A stretch of DNA of 64,000 nt from Anaerolineae bacterium (GCA_016931695.1 JAFGEI010000023.1:69328-133327), one strand, 5' to 3'. Counted from the stretch's first letter, positions 18,588-27,567 are shown. Program-made: numbers and translations. The notes: generated by a model not told the origin, from the letters alone.

Positions 18588-19654
18588 TCCGACTGCTGTT
18601 CCTTTCTGGCCGCGAGAGCGGGTACATCCGCAACCGCGTCCTGCTCAACGCCCTGCGGCAGCAGTTTGAGGTCACACTGCTGACGCCGGAGCGCGGCGGC
18701 ATCACTGCCCGCACCGTGGGCGGGCTGGCCCGCTTCGTCGCCCGCCGCCCCCGGTACGACCTCTGCATCGCCGGTTTCTACGGCCAGATGATCGCCATCG
18801 GCCTCTCGCTGCTGCAGCGCCAGCCGCTGCTTCTCGACGCCTTTGTCTCCACCTATGACACCCTCTGCGAGGACCGGCGGCGCTTTGGCCCCCGCTCGCC
18901 CGCCGGGCGGCTGGCCCGCTGGCTCGACGTGCATGGCTGCCGCGTCGCCGCGCGGGTGCTCACCGACACCGCGGCCCACGCGCAGTACTTTGAGACCCTG
19001 GGCGTGGCGCGCGAAAAGCTGTTCCCGCTCTACGTCGGCTGCGACGAGACGCTCTTTTATCCGCGGCCAGCGCCGCCAGCCGTCGCAGCCCGCTTCGAGG
19101 TCTTTACCTATGGTTCCTTCCTGCCGCTGCACGGCGTCGAGGTCGTCGTGCAGGCGGCGGCCCGGCTGCGTGACCGGCCCGAGATCCACTTTACCATCGG
19201 CGGAGACGGCACGCGCCGGCCGGCGGTGGAACGCGAAATCGCCGCCCTGGGCCTCGACAACGTCGACCTGGTCGGCTGGATCCCTTTCGCGCAGCTGCCG
19301 GATTGGATTGCCAGCGCCGACCTCTGCCTGGGCGGCCACTTTTCCTGCATCGCCAAGGCGCAGCGGGTGATCGCCACCAAGACCTTCCAGTTCGTCGCCA
19401 TGCAGCGGCCGACGGTGGTGGGCGACAACCCCGCCACGCGGGAGCTGTTCGTCCCCGGCGAGCACGTCTGGGCCGTGCCGATGGGCGACGCGGCTGCGCT
19501 GGCCGAAGCGGTGCGCCGCCTGGCCGGCGACCCGCCGCTGCGCCGCCGCCTGGCCCAGGGGGGATACCAGCGCTTTCGGGAACGGCTCGCCACGCCGGTC
19601 CTGGCCGGGCAGCTCGCCCGCATCGTGGAGGAGACGTGCGCGTCGGCCTGGTGA
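18584..19654 (+). CDS. GT4-like glycosyltransferase
   Basis: 356 residues; the ATG at 18584 overlaps the upstream stop by 4 bases (ATGA). The upstream continuation of this frame is antisense-like shadow and is excluded. GT-B fold: N-terminal domain with LFLSGRESGYIRN and a linker at ~150, then a C-terminal donor domain (FTYGSFLPLHGVE, TIGGDGTRRP, VDLVGWIPFAQLP). The usual EX7E segment is replaced by ATKTFQFVAMQRPTVVGD, as in more diverged members. Probably cytoplasmic sugar transfer onto a lipid-linked intermediate. Confidence 0.87.
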   Translation: MIRLLFLSGRESGYIRNRVLLNALRQQFEVTLLTPERGGITARTVGGLARFVARRPRYDLCIAGFYGQMIAIGLSLLQRQPLLLDAFVSTYDTLCEDRRRFGPRSPAGRLARWLDVHGCRVAARVLTDTAAHAQYFETLGVAREKLFPLYVGCDETLFYPRPAPPAVAARFEVFTYGSFLPLHGVEVVVQAAARLRDRPEIHFTIGGDGTRRPAVEREIAALGLDNVDLVGWIPFAQLPDWIASADLCLGGHFSCIAKAQRVIATKTFQFVAMQRPTVVGDNPATRELFVPGEHVWAVPMGDAAALAEAVRRLAGDPPLRRRLAQGGYQRFRERLATPVLAGQLARIVEETCASAW

Positions 19655-20853
19655 CACTCGATTTCCCCCCTTTCCGCTCCTCCGGCCTGACCGTCTATGC
19701 CGAGAGCGTCGCCTACGGGCTGGCCCGGCGCGGCCACGCGGTGACGGTCGTCGCCGCCCGGCGGCCCGAGAGCGACCGCGTGCCCGTCCCGCCGCGGCCG
19801 GAACCGCTCGCTGTCGTCCGCCTGCCCGTCGGCCGCGCCGACTGGATCGGCCTCGGCTGGCAGGCGGCGCGCTACCTGCGCGCCCACGGCCGCGATTTCG
19901 ACGTGGTCCATTTTGTCGACGTCCACTTTGCCTACGCCTGCCGCGGCCCCTACGTCGCCTCCGCCTTCCAGTCCTTCCGCCAGCGGCTGACCAGTCACCG
20001 CGGCGGCCCCTACTGCACCACCTGGCGCGATTGTCTCTTGCGCCGCATTTACTACACCGCCGCGCGCTGGCTGCTGGAGCGGCCCGCCGTGCGGCGGGCG
20101 CGCTGGCTCGTCGCCGCCAGCGAGTCGACCCGGCAAGAGTTCATCACCCACTATGGCGCGGACCCGGCGCGGACCCAGCGAGTCTACCTGGGCGTCGATC
20201 CGCACCGCTTCGACGGGCTGGCGCCCCGGGCCGCGGCGCGGCGGCAGTTGGGGCTGCCCCTCGACGAGCCGCTGCTGCTGTTCGTCGGCTTTGCCAACCC
20301 GCGCAAGGGGCTCGAATACCTGGCCGAGGCGCTGCGGATGATGCGCACGCCGGTCCACCTGGCCGTCGTCGGCAAGTGGGCGCCGGGCTACCGCGAGCGC
20401 CTGGCCGCCGCCCTGGGCGAGCGGGGCGCAGCGCTCCACGCCCCCGGCTACGTGCCCGATGCCGACCTGCTGCTCTACTATGCCGCCGCCGACCTGTTCG
20501 TGCTGCCGACGCTGCTGGAAGGGTTTGGCATCCCGCTGGTGGAGGCGATGGCGGCGGGGCTGCCGGTGGTGACTACCACCGGCGGCTCGGCGGGGGAGGT
20601 CGCCGGCGAGGGCGGGCTGGCGGTCCCGCCCGGCGACGGGGCGGCGCTGGCTGCCGCCCTGGAGCGGGTGCTGAACGACCCCGGCCTGGCAGAGCAGCTG
20701 GCGCGGGCCGGCCAGAGTCGCGCCCGCACCCTGTTCGACGAATCGCGCACCGCCGCCGAGATCGAGGCGGTTTACCAAAAGGTCACACAAGACCGGGGGG
20801 GTGGGCCAGAATTCAACCCTGGCCCACCCGCCAGAGGTACGGCGCCGCCGTAG
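19636..20853 (+). CDS. GT4 glycosyltransferase
   Basis: 405 residues from GTG 19636, which follows GGAGGAG; it overlaps the previous gene by 19 bases. The N-terminal domain opens LVTLDFPPFRSSGLTVYAES, a glycine-rich acceptor-side loop. The C-terminal domain has FVGFANPRKGLEYL and the EX7E signature EGFGIPLVEAMAAGLPVVT. Typical of family 4 mannosyl- or glucosyltransferases in surface glycan pathways. The last ~25 residues are Pro/Gly rich and overlap nothing known. A consensus promoter for the next gene starts 7 bases after the stop. Confidence 0.92.
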   Translation: MRVGLVTLDFPPFRSSGLTVYAESVAYGLARRGHAVTVVAARRPESDRVPVPPRPEPLAVVRLPVGRADWIGLGWQAARYLRAHGRDFDVVHFVDVHFAYACRGPYVASAFQSFRQRLTSHRGGPYCTTWRDCLLRRIYYTAARWLLERPAVRRARWLVAASESTRQEFITHYGADPARTQRVYLGVDPHRFDGLAPRAAARRQLGLPLDEPLLLFVGFANPRKGLEYLAEALRMMRTPVHLAVVGKWAPGYRERLAAALGERGAALHAPGYVPDADLLLYYAAADLFVLPTLLEGFGIPLVEAMAAGLPVVTTTGGSAGEVAGEGGLAVPPGDGAALAAALERVLNDPGLAEQLARAGQSRARTLFDESRTAAEIEAVYQKVTQDRGGGPEFNPGPPARGTAPP

Positions 20854-20859
20854 CCCTAC

Positions 20860-20888
20860 TTGACCCCCACCCCAGGGCAAGTTATAAT
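20860..20888 (+). promoter_or_regulatory. Near-consensus promoter giving a leaderless transcript
   Basis: TTGACC (20860-20865), 17-base spacer and a perfect TATAAT (20883-20888). Transcription should start near 20895, only ~7 bases before the ATG at 20902, and no Shine-Dalgarno is present. Confidence 0.85.
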
Positions 20889-20901
20889 CTCAATCTACGA
20901 T

Positions 20902-21828
20902 ATGGAAACCGTCAATTGCGATCTCTGCGGCGCCGACGACGCCGAGTTCTTGTTCGCGGAACGGGACCTCTTGCACCGCCTGGAGGGAACGTTTCGCCTC
21001 GTCCGCTGCCGCCAGTGCGGGTTGATGTACATCAACCCCCGCCCGACCCGCGCCGAGATCGGCCGCTACTACCCCGGCGATTACTGCGCCTACGAGGCTC
21101 TCTACGACCATCCCTCCCGGCTGGTGCGCGCCGACCACCGCTACGGCGTGAGCAAGCGGGCGCGGGCTGTCGTCGCCCGGCTGGAAAAGAACAGCGGCCG
21201 CCTGCTCGACGTGGGCTGCTCGACCGGCGGCTTTCTCGACGAGATGCGCCGCCGGGGCGACTGGGAGCCGTACGGGGTGGAGGTGGACGCCGAGGCGGCG
21301 CGCTACGGCCGGGAGCGGCTGGGGCTAGAGGTCTTTGCCGGCACCCTGCACGAGGCCGCTTATGCGGACGATTTTTTCGACCTCGTCACCCTGTGGAACG
21401 TGCTGGAACACCTTCACCGCCCCCAGGCCACGCTGGTCGAGATTGCCCGCGTCATCCGGCCCGGCGGGCTGCTGGTCGTCGCCGTGCCCAATCCCGACTG
21501 CGTCGAGGCGCGTCTCTTTGGCCCCTATTGGGCCGGCTGGGACGCTCCGCGCCACCTCTACGTCTACCCTCGCCCGGTCCTGGAGCGGGCGCTGGCCCAG
21601 GCGGGTTTCGGCGTCACCGAGGTGGCGACCTTCACCGGCCGCCACCAGGTCCTCGCCCTCAGCCTGGGCAACTGGGTGGACGACCGGGTGCGCAGCGAGC
21701 GGTGGCGGCGCTGGCTCAAGCGGGCAGCGCGCTCCCTGCCGGCCCGCCTGCTGACGCTGCCCTATTACGCCGTCGCCGACCACTGGAACCGCAGTTCGGT
21801 GGTCACGGTTTTCGCCCGGCGGCAGTAA
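20902..21828 (+). CDS. SAM-dependent methyltransferase with N-terminal four-cysteine motif
   Basis: 308 residues. It opens with a likely zinc-binding motif CDLCGADD...RCRQCGLMYINPRP (~5-45), typical of a family of sugar or lipid methyltransferases. The class I methyltransferase core follows: LLDVGCSTGGFL, DLVTLWNVLEHL and RPGGLLVVAVPNPDC. The C-terminal region is basic. The ATG at 20902 is preferred because the longer frame would run through the promoter; the message is probably leaderless. It is a paralogue of the C-terminal half of the fusion protein at 22580. Confidence 0.9.
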   Translation: METVNCDLCGADDAEFLFAERDLLHRLEGTFRLVRCRQCGLMYINPRPTRAEIGRYYPGDYCAYEALYDHPSRLVRADHRYGVSKRARAVVARLEKNSGRLLDVGCSTGGFLDEMRRRGDWEPYGVEVDAEAARYGRERLGLEVFAGTLHEAAYADDFFDLVTLWNVLEHLHRPQATLVEIARVIRPGGLLVVAVPNPDCVEARLFGPYWAGWDAPRHLYVYPRPVLERALAQAGFGVTEVATFTGRHQVLALSLGNWVDDRVRSERWRRWLKRAARSLPARLLTLPYYAVADHWNRSSVVTVFARRQ

Positions 21829-21843
21829 AAGGTTGGAAAAGGG

Positions 21844-22590
21844 ATGAAAGCTGTGCTCGAAATCCGCCACGACGAGGGCGCCACCACCCGCTGGAGCCAG
21901 GGCGTTTACGAAGAGATCTATACCAGCAAAGAGATCCGCCACATTGACTCGTTTTACCGCTGGCTGTTGGAGCGGCTCGATCCCCGGCCCGGCCGCCGCC
22001 TGCTCGACATCTCCTGCGGCGTCGGCTCGCTGCCGCGGCTGGCGGCGGAAAGGGGCCTGCAGGCCTGCGGCGTCGATTTCTCCCTCCAGGCGCTGCGCGT
22101 CGCGCGGCAGGAGGCCCCGGCAGTCCGCCTGGCGGTGGGGGACGGCGAGCGCCTCCCTTACCCCGACGCCAGCTTTGACTATATCACCCACATCGGCAGC
22201 CTGGAACATTACGAGCACCCGCTGGACGGGGCGCGCGAGATCGCCCGGCTGCTCAAGCCCGGCGGCCGCGCCTGCGTCTTGCTGCCCAATACCTTTGGCA
22301 TCCTGGGCAACATCTGGCACGCGCTGCGCACCGGGCGCACCTTCGACGATGGCCAGCCAATCCAGCGCTATGCCGCGCGGCTCGAGTGGCAGGAGCTGTT
22401 GACGGCCGGCGGGCTGCAGGTGGTGCAGACGCTGGGACACGAGCACGCCTGGCCCCGCAGCCTGGCCGACGCCGGCTGGTACCTGCGGCACCTCCGCCCC
22501 CTGCTGCGGATGCTGCTCTCTCCTTGCATCCCCCTCAACTGGGCCAACTATTTCGTCTACCTCTGCCGCCGGGCGGGCGATGGCAGCTGA
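21844..22590 (+). CDS. SAM-dependent methyltransferase
   Basis: 248 residues. Motif I LLDISCGVGSLPRLA, motif II VDFS, LPYPDASFDYITHIGSLEHYEHP and LKPGGRACVLLPN place it in the Methyltransf_11 group. The N-terminal YEEIYTSKEIRHIDSFYRW is characteristic of a subgroup in polysaccharide clusters. It lies 15 bases after the previous methyltransferase and overlaps the next gene by 11 bases, so translation is coupled. The substrate is unknown, presumably a glycan intermediate. Confidence 0.88.
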   Translation: MKAVLEIRHDEGATTRWSQGVYEEIYTSKEIRHIDSFYRWLLERLDPRPGRRLLDISCGVGSLPRLAAERGLQACGVDFSLQALRVARQEAPAVRLAVGDGERLPYPDASFDYITHIGSLEHYEHPLDGAREIARLLKPGGRACVLLPNTFGILGNIWHALRTGRTFDDGQPIQRYAARLEWQELLTAGGLQVVQTLGHEHAWPRSLADAGWYLRHLRPLLRMLLSPCIPLNWANYFVYLCRRAGDGS

Positions 22591-24415
22591 GTTGTTCGAG
22601 CGGCTGCGCGCCATTTCCCGGCGGCCCCTGCTGCGGGCAATCGTCGGCACCGCGGTCGTGCTGCTCTCTTTCGGCTACCTCGGCTTTTTGCTGTTCCGCA
22701 ACTGGGACGAACTGCTGGCTTACGAGTGGCACGTCGTCCCCGGCCAGATCGCCCTGGCCTTTTGCTACTACTCGCTGGCCCTGCTCTTTGCCGTGCTGGC
22801 CTGGAGCCGGGTGGCGGGCCGGCTGACCCCCGTCAAAAGCCTGCGCAAGCACATGAAGTATTACATCTACACCAACCTGCTCCGCCGGCTGCCCGCGCCG
22901 CTGCTCAACTTTTTCGGCCGCGCCTACTTTTACCAGCAGGAGGGAATCGCCGGGCGGGTGATGGTGGCGGTCAGCTTGCTGGAGTGGATGCTGGTCGTCC
23001 TCTCGGGCATCGTCGTCTATTTGCTGACGATGCCCTTCCTGCCCCTGCCGGCGCTCTGGCGCAGCCCGTGGCTCCCGGCCGTCATCCTGCTCGTCGGCGC
23101 GCTGCTGGTCCGCCCACGGACCGTGCAGTCCGTCCTGCGCCTGCTCGGCAAGGAAGGCGCGCCATTGGACTTTGGCTACGGCGATCTTTTGGGCTGGCTG
23201 GCCCTCTACGCGCTGGTGTGGATCGCCGGCGGGCTGGTACTCTACGCGGTCATCAACAGTCTCTATCCCCTCCCGCTGTCCCAACTGCCGGCGGTGATGG
23301 GCATCTGGGCCCTCTCTGGCCTGGTGCCGACGTTGATCCTCATCACGCCGGTGGGATTTGGCTTGAAAGAAGTGACGATGGGTGTTTTGTTGAGCTACCT
23401 GATCCCCCCCTCGCTGGCTGTCGTCGTCGCGCTGCTGATGCGGGTCGAGCTGATCCTGTTCGAGTTGATCTGGGGCGGCGTCGCCCTGCTGCTGCGACCG
23501 GCCCCCGCTCCCCCCACTCCCCCACCCCCCACCGGGGTGGAGACGGTGGCCAAGGAAACGGTCCACTGTCCCCTCTGCCACGCGGATCAAACCACTCCCC
23601 TCTTCGAGACCCCGGGGCAGGCTCTGCAGACGCTGTACGCTGACGGCAAGCCGATCGCGGTGCAGGATGCGGGGCGCATCGTCCGCTGCCAGGGCTGTGG
23701 GCTGGTCTATGTCAATCCGCGCGTCGCCAGCGCGCCGGGGCTGAGCAGCTATACGTTGGAACAGGAGCAGGCCTACTTTGACGCGACCCGCGCCGCGCGC
23801 CAGGGAGCCTACGCCGAGCTGCTGCTGCAACTGCAGCGCCGCCTGGGCCACCCCGGACGCCTGCTCGACGTCGGCTTTGGCGATGGGCTGCTGCTGGCGC
23901 TGGCCCGCGACGACGGCTGGGACACTGCTGGCGTCGAGGTCAGCCGCGCCCTGGTCGAACGCGCCCGCTCCACCTACGGCCTGGAGCGGCTCTTTCACGG
24001 CCCGTTGCAGCGGGCGGACTATCCGGACGCCTGCTTCGACGCCGTTGTGCTGGTCAACGTCATCGAGCACCTGCGCGACCCGGCGGCGGTGATGGCCGAG
24101 GTCGCCCGGCTGCTCGCGCCGGGAGGGATCGCCGCCATCCACACGGTGAACGTCGACAGTCTGGCTGCCCGCCTGCAGGGGGTCCGCTGGCATCACTTTG
24201 AGCCGCACGAGCATTTCTTCTACTTTGACCGCCGGACGCTTGGCGCCATTGTCAGCCAGGCCGGGCTGACGCCAATTGAGTGGTTCAGACTCTGGTCCCC
24301 CAGGCCGCTGAAGCGGGGGCTGATCCGCCTGGCGCACTGCCTGGGCCTGTACTGGGACAACGGGCTAGGGCTCCTGGCGCGGAAACCAGCAGCAGGCGCT
24401 CGTAAAAATCTATAA
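22580..24415 (+). CDS. Fusion: flippase-like membrane domain (LPG synthase TM/UPF0104 type) plus methyltransferase
   Basis: 611 residues. Residues ~1-305 form about eight membrane helices of the lysylphosphatidylglycerol synthase TM/AglD-type family, ending with LIPPSLAVVVALLMRVELILFELIWGG split over two helices. A proline-rich linker (~305-322) leads to a second half. That half has paired cysteines C330-x2-C333 and C370-x2-C373 and a class I methyltransferase core (LLDVGFGDGLLLA, VVLVNVIEHLRDP, APGGIAAIHTVN). The second half is paralogous to the gene at 20902. The fusion suggests one protein couples movement of a lipid-linked sugar across the membrane to its methylation. It is the last gene before a new promoter. 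Confidence 0.85.
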   Translation: MAAELFERLRAISRRPLLRAIVGTAVVLLSFGYLGFLLFRNWDELLAYEWHVVPGQIALAFCYYSLALLFAVLAWSRVAGRLTPVKSLRKHMKYYIYTNLLRRLPAPLLNFFGRAYFYQQEGIAGRVMVAVSLLEWMLVVLSGIVVYLLTMPFLPLPALWRSPWLPAVILLVGALLVRPRTVQSVLRLLGKEGAPLDFGYGDLLGWLALYALVWIAGGLVLYAVINSLYPLPLSQLPAVMGIWALSGLVPTLILITPVGFGLKEVTMGVLLSYLIPPSLAVVVALLMRVELILFELIWGGVALLLRPAPAPPTPPPPTGVETVAKETVHCPLCHADQTTPLFETPGQALQTLYADGKPIAVQDAGRIVRCQGCGLVYVNPRVASAPGLSSYTLEQEQAYFDATRAARQGAYAELLLQLQRRLGHPGRLLDVGFGDGLLLALARDDGWDTAGVEVSRALVERARSTYGLERLFHGPLQRADYPDACFDAVVLVNVIEHLRDPAAVMAEVARLLAPGGIAAIHTVNVDSLAARLQGVRWHHFEPHEHFFYFDRRTLGAIVSQAGLTPIEWFRLWSPRPLKRGLIRLAHCLGLYWDNGLGLLARKPAAGARKNL

Positions 24416-24423
24416 AACCCTGC

Positions 24424-24452
24424 TTGACAGGATCGCCAACTTGGGCTATATT
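24424..24452 (+). promoter_or_regulatory. Consensus promoter of the lytic transglycosylase gene
   Basis: Perfect TTGACA (24424-24429), 17-base spacer, TATATT (24447-24452). Transcription from ~24459 gives a leader of ~82 bases containing a GC-rich hairpin (CGCCGGGAG...CTCCCCCGGCG, 24471-24501) before the Shine-Dalgarno AGAGGAGA. Confidence 0.88.
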
Positions 24453-24540
24453 GGTGCGCTGTGCCCCTGTGACGCCGGGAGAGGGAACGCTCCCCCGGCG
24501 GTTCCGAGAGGGATCAAGCATCAGAGGAGAAGAGATACCG

Positions 24541-25410
24541 ATGCATCCAGCCAAGTGGGGCGGGGTCGTCGCCCTGGTCATTGCAGCAATCCTGCTATCC
24601 ACACAGCCTGTTGCGGCCCAAGCGCCAATCGAATCACCTCCTGGCGATTTTCAATTGTCCCCCTACTGGGGGCCAGAGATCCAACGGTGGGAGTCCCTCA
24701 TCATCGAGCACGCCACCTACCGCGGCCTCGACCCGGACCTGGTCGCGGCGCTGATCTGGAAAGAGTCGCGCGGCGACGCCGGCGCCTGCGGCCCGGCGGG
24801 GGCGGTCGGCCTGATGATGATCATGCCCAGGGAAGCAGGATTTACCTGGCGCCCGACGATCGCGGAGCTGGAGGACCCCTGGACGAACCTGTTTTGGGGC
24901 TGCCGCGTGCTGGCGACCGTGATCCGCGAGTCGGGGGGCGACCTCTACAACGCCCTGGCTGCTTACAACGGCGGATGGGAGCAGATTCACTATCGCGGGC
25001 CGAACCGGTTTGCGACTGACATCCTCTCCGACTATGCCCGCGCCATAGCCATGCGCCACGACCTGTCCCAAGAGGGACACTGGGTGGCGACCGTGGCGGC
25101 AATCGACGAGCACTGCCGGGCCGTGCTGACGGTGGTGGGCCCGCAACGCCCGCTGACCCGCTACACCGTCCGCCCCGTGGCCGCCCACATCCCCGACGCG
25201 ACGACCGACGGCCTGCCGGTGGCGACCGCCTTTTCTCCCCCCGACGGATGGGGGAGAGACACGATGGTAGGAATTTGGCTCTGGCTCGACGGCCGGATCA
25301 TTGGCGAGCCGGCTTTGCCGCCCTCTCCTGCCTCTGCACCCCCCATTGTGCGCTTTGAACCGGGCGCGATCTGGAGCGTATTGGGCGACTCGGCGCGCAG
25401 CATCTTGTAA
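24541..25410 (+). CDS. Secreted lytic transglycosylase (SLT domain)
   Basis: 289 residues from ATG 24541, which follows AGAGGAGAAGAG; the longer frame would include the promoter. Signal peptide ends near VAAQA (~26-28). The SLT core spans ~45-180: catalytic Glu75 in LIWKESRGD, GAVGLMMIMP, and AAYNGG near the end. It should cleave peptidoglycan glycosidic bonds outside the membrane to form 1,6-anhydromuramyl ends, for wall remodelling or to make room for surface machinery. The last ~100 residues match nothing I recognise and may bind the wall. Confidence 0.93.
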   Translation: MHPAKWGGVVALVIAAILLSTQPVAAQAPIESPPGDFQLSPYWGPEIQRWESLIIEHATYRGLDPDLVAALIWKESRGDAGACGPAGAVGLMMIMPREAGFTWRPTIAELEDPWTNLFWGCRVLATVIRESGGDLYNALAAYNGGWEQIHYRGPNRFATDILSDYARAIAMRHDLSQEGHWVATVAAIDEHCRAVLTVVGPQRPLTRYTVRPVAAHIPDATTDGLPVATAFSPPDGWGRDTMVGIWLWLDGRIIGEPALPPSPASAPPIVRFEPGAIWSVLGDSARSIL

Positions 25411-25497
25411 TACCTGGCACGTCCAATTGGCGGCGGCGGCAGTGCCCTGGGGCAGCTCGCGCCGCTGTTGTGTATCACCCGACAAGTGAGCAACACG

Positions 25498-26769
25498 ATG
25501 AAAGCTGACCTGCTTGTCCATTCTGCTGCGCAACTGTGCGTCATCCCGCCCCACGATGACGGCCCACAACGGGGGCGCAGCCTGGGCGACCTGGGGCTGA
25601 TCGAGGATGGAGCGGTGGCCTGCGTCGATGGGCGCATCGCCGCCGTGGGCCCGACGGCCGAGATTCGCGCCGACTGGTGGGCGGCGGTCGAGATCGACGC
25701 TGCGGGCTGCGTGGTCTGCCCCGGCTTTGTCGACCCCCACACCCACGTGGTCTGGGCCGGCGACCGGGCCGACGAGTTCGCCCTGCGCATCGGCGGGGCG
25801 ACCTACCAGGAGATCATGGCCCGGGGCGGGGGGATCATGTCGACGGTGCGCGCCACCCGCGCCGCTTCGCCCACCCAACTGCTCGCCGCCTCCCGCCCCC
25901 GGCTGGAGCGCATGCTGGCCCACGGCACGACGACGGTCGAGGTCAAGACGGGGTACGGCCTGACCGTCGCCGATGAACTCAAGATGCTGCAGGTCATTGC
26001 CGCCCTGGAAATGAGCCATCCCATCAGCCTGGTCCCCACTTTTCTGGGCGCGCACGCCATCCCGGCGGAATACCAGGGCGATCCGGACGGCTACGTCGAC
26101 CTGGTCGTCCAAGAGATGCTGCCAGCCATCGACGCGCACGAGATGCGCCCCTTTGCTCACCTGCCTACCCCGCTCTACTGCGACGTCTTTTGCGACCAGG
26201 GCGCGTTCACCCTGGAGCAGTCTCGCCGGATCTTGGAGGCTGCCCGCGGGTTGGGGCTGGGGCTCAAAATCCACGCCGACGAGTTCGCCAACCTCGGCGG
26301 GGCGGCGCTGGCAATCGAATGGGGCGCCGCATCGGCCGACCACCTGGTCTGCACCCCGGCGGAAGAAATCCAACAGTTCGGCAGCTGCGATACCGTCGCC
26401 GTCTCCCTGCCGGCAACACCCTTTGGCCTCGGCCACTGCACCTACAGCCCGGCCGGCGCCATCCTCGACGCCGGGGGCATCCTGGCCCTGGCATCTGATT
26501 GCAATCCCGGCACCGCCTGGTGCGAGTCCATGCCGTTTGTCATCGCCCTGGCCTGCCGCTACCTGCGCATCACGCCGGCCCAGGCGCTGGTCGCAGCGAC
26601 GCTGAACAGCGCCCACGCGGTGGGACTGGGCAACGAGGTGGGCAGCCTGCAGGAGGGGCGGGCGGCTGACGTGCTCGTCGTCGACCTGCCCAGCGTGGAA
26701 CACTTGGGCTATCGCTTTGGGACCCGCCCTGTCAAGCGGGTGGTCAAGGGAGGCCGGGTCGTCGTATGA
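25498..26769 (+). CDS. hutI: Imidazolonepropionase
   Basis: 423 residues from ATG 25498 (MKADLLVHSAAQL). Amidohydrolase fold with the metal site DPHTHVVWAG near residue 80 and family-specific strings RADEFALRIGGATYQEI, GHAxx-like FLGAHAIPAEY and IHADEFANLGGA. It opens the imidazolone ring to N-formimino-L-glutamate, third step of histidine degradation. hutH lies ~26 kb away on the other strand; hutU and the last-step genes are not in the window. Its stop overlaps the sortase start by 4 bases, an unexpected operon partner. Confidence 0.96.
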   Translation: MKADLLVHSAAQLCVIPPHDDGPQRGRSLGDLGLIEDGAVACVDGRIAAVGPTAEIRADWWAAVEIDAAGCVVCPGFVDPHTHVVWAGDRADEFALRIGGATYQEIMARGGGIMSTVRATRAASPTQLLAASRPRLERMLAHGTTTVEVKTGYGLTVADELKMLQVIAALEMSHPISLVPTFLGAHAIPAEYQGDPDGYVDLVVQEMLPAIDAHEMRPFAHLPTPLYCDVFCDQGAFTLEQSRRILEAARGLGLGLKIHADEFANLGGAALAIEWGAASADHLVCTPAEEIQQFGSCDTVAVSLPATPFGLGHCTYSPAGAILDAGGILALASDCNPGTAWCESMPFVIALACRYLRITPAQALVAATLNSAHAVGLGNEVGSLQEGRAADVLVVDLPSVEHLGYRFGTRPVKRVVKGGRVVV

Positions 26770-27515
26770 CCTCTTCCCCTCTGGTCAGGCGCGGCGGCAA
26801 TATCCTCGTCTTGGCCGGCCTGGCGCTGCTCGTCGCCAGCGCACTGCTCGCCGGCCCTTCGCTGGTGCCCTACGTCACCAGCCGCCTGCAGCTCGTCCCG
26901 GCTCAGAATGCAGCGCCCGCAGCGGCTCCCGCTGCTGACGAAACAGGCCCGCTGTTGGCGGCGACCGACGTTCCCTTCGCCCCGGCTGGGGTCAGCTCGA
27001 CGGCGACCGTTCCCCGCCCGGTCGCGACGGCGGTTTTCCGCTCCCCCACGCGCATCGTGCTGCCGGCGGTCGGCGTCGACGCCGTCGTGGTACCCAGCAG
27101 CTGGGAGCTGGTCGACGTCGACGGCTCCACCCAGCGGATGTGGACGGTGCCGGAAGCCCGTCTCGCCGGCTGGCACGAGGACTCGGCCCCGCTGGGCATT
27201 CCCGGCAACACGGTCATCAGCGGGCACAATTGGCCGCAGGATGCCGCGTTTCGTGATCTCTACCTGACCGAGCCGGGCGACCCGGTTATTCTCTACGCCG
27301 GCGGTACGCCGTTTGTCTACCGGGTGGCGCGGGTGCTGCTGCTGCCGGAAGCGGGACAGCCGCTGCAGGTGCGGCAGGAAAACGCCCGCTACATTCAACC
27401 GACCAGCGACGAGCGGGTCACGCTGGTGACCTGCCACCCATACGGCCAGTTGACCCACCGCCTCATCGTGATCGCCCGGCCTGTCGACGTCGTACTGCCG
27501 GAGCAACTGCCTTGA
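26766..27515 (+). CDS. Sortase (class D/E-like transpeptidase)
   Basis: 249 residues: short cytoplasmic N-terminus, signal-anchor helix (~12-32), low-complexity Ala/Pro/Thr linker, then the sortase barrel. The catalytic residues are H154 (ISGHNWPQ), C223 (LVTCHPYG) and R232 (THRLIVIARP). Sortases cleave a sorting signal and attach proteins to the wall or each other. No LPXTG-type protein was seen in the window; the YLPL tails at 5.1 and 8.8 kb are not classical sorting signals. ATG overlaps the hutI stop by 4 bases. Confidence 0.9.
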   Translation: MTSSPLVRRGGNILVLAGLALLVASALLAGPSLVPYVTSRLQLVPAQNAAPAAAPAADETGPLLAATDVPFAPAGVSSTATVPRPVATAVFRSPTRIVLPAVGVDAVVVPSSWELVDVDGSTQRMWTVPEARLAGWHEDSAPLGIPGNTVISGHNWPQDAAFRDLYLTEPGDPVILYAGGTPFVYRVARVLLLPEAGQPLQVRQENARYIQPTSDERVTLVTCHPYGQLTHRLIVIARPVDVVLPEQLP

Positions 27516-27567
27516 TTGCCCGCACCCCGCTCCGTTGTCACAGCGGTTTTACCCAGGAGGTTTGACA

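Noticed and set aside
20860-20901. TTG start giving a longer methyltransferase
   Set aside because: The extension would be encoded by the promoter itself; the ATG at 20902 gives the conserved start METVNCDLC.
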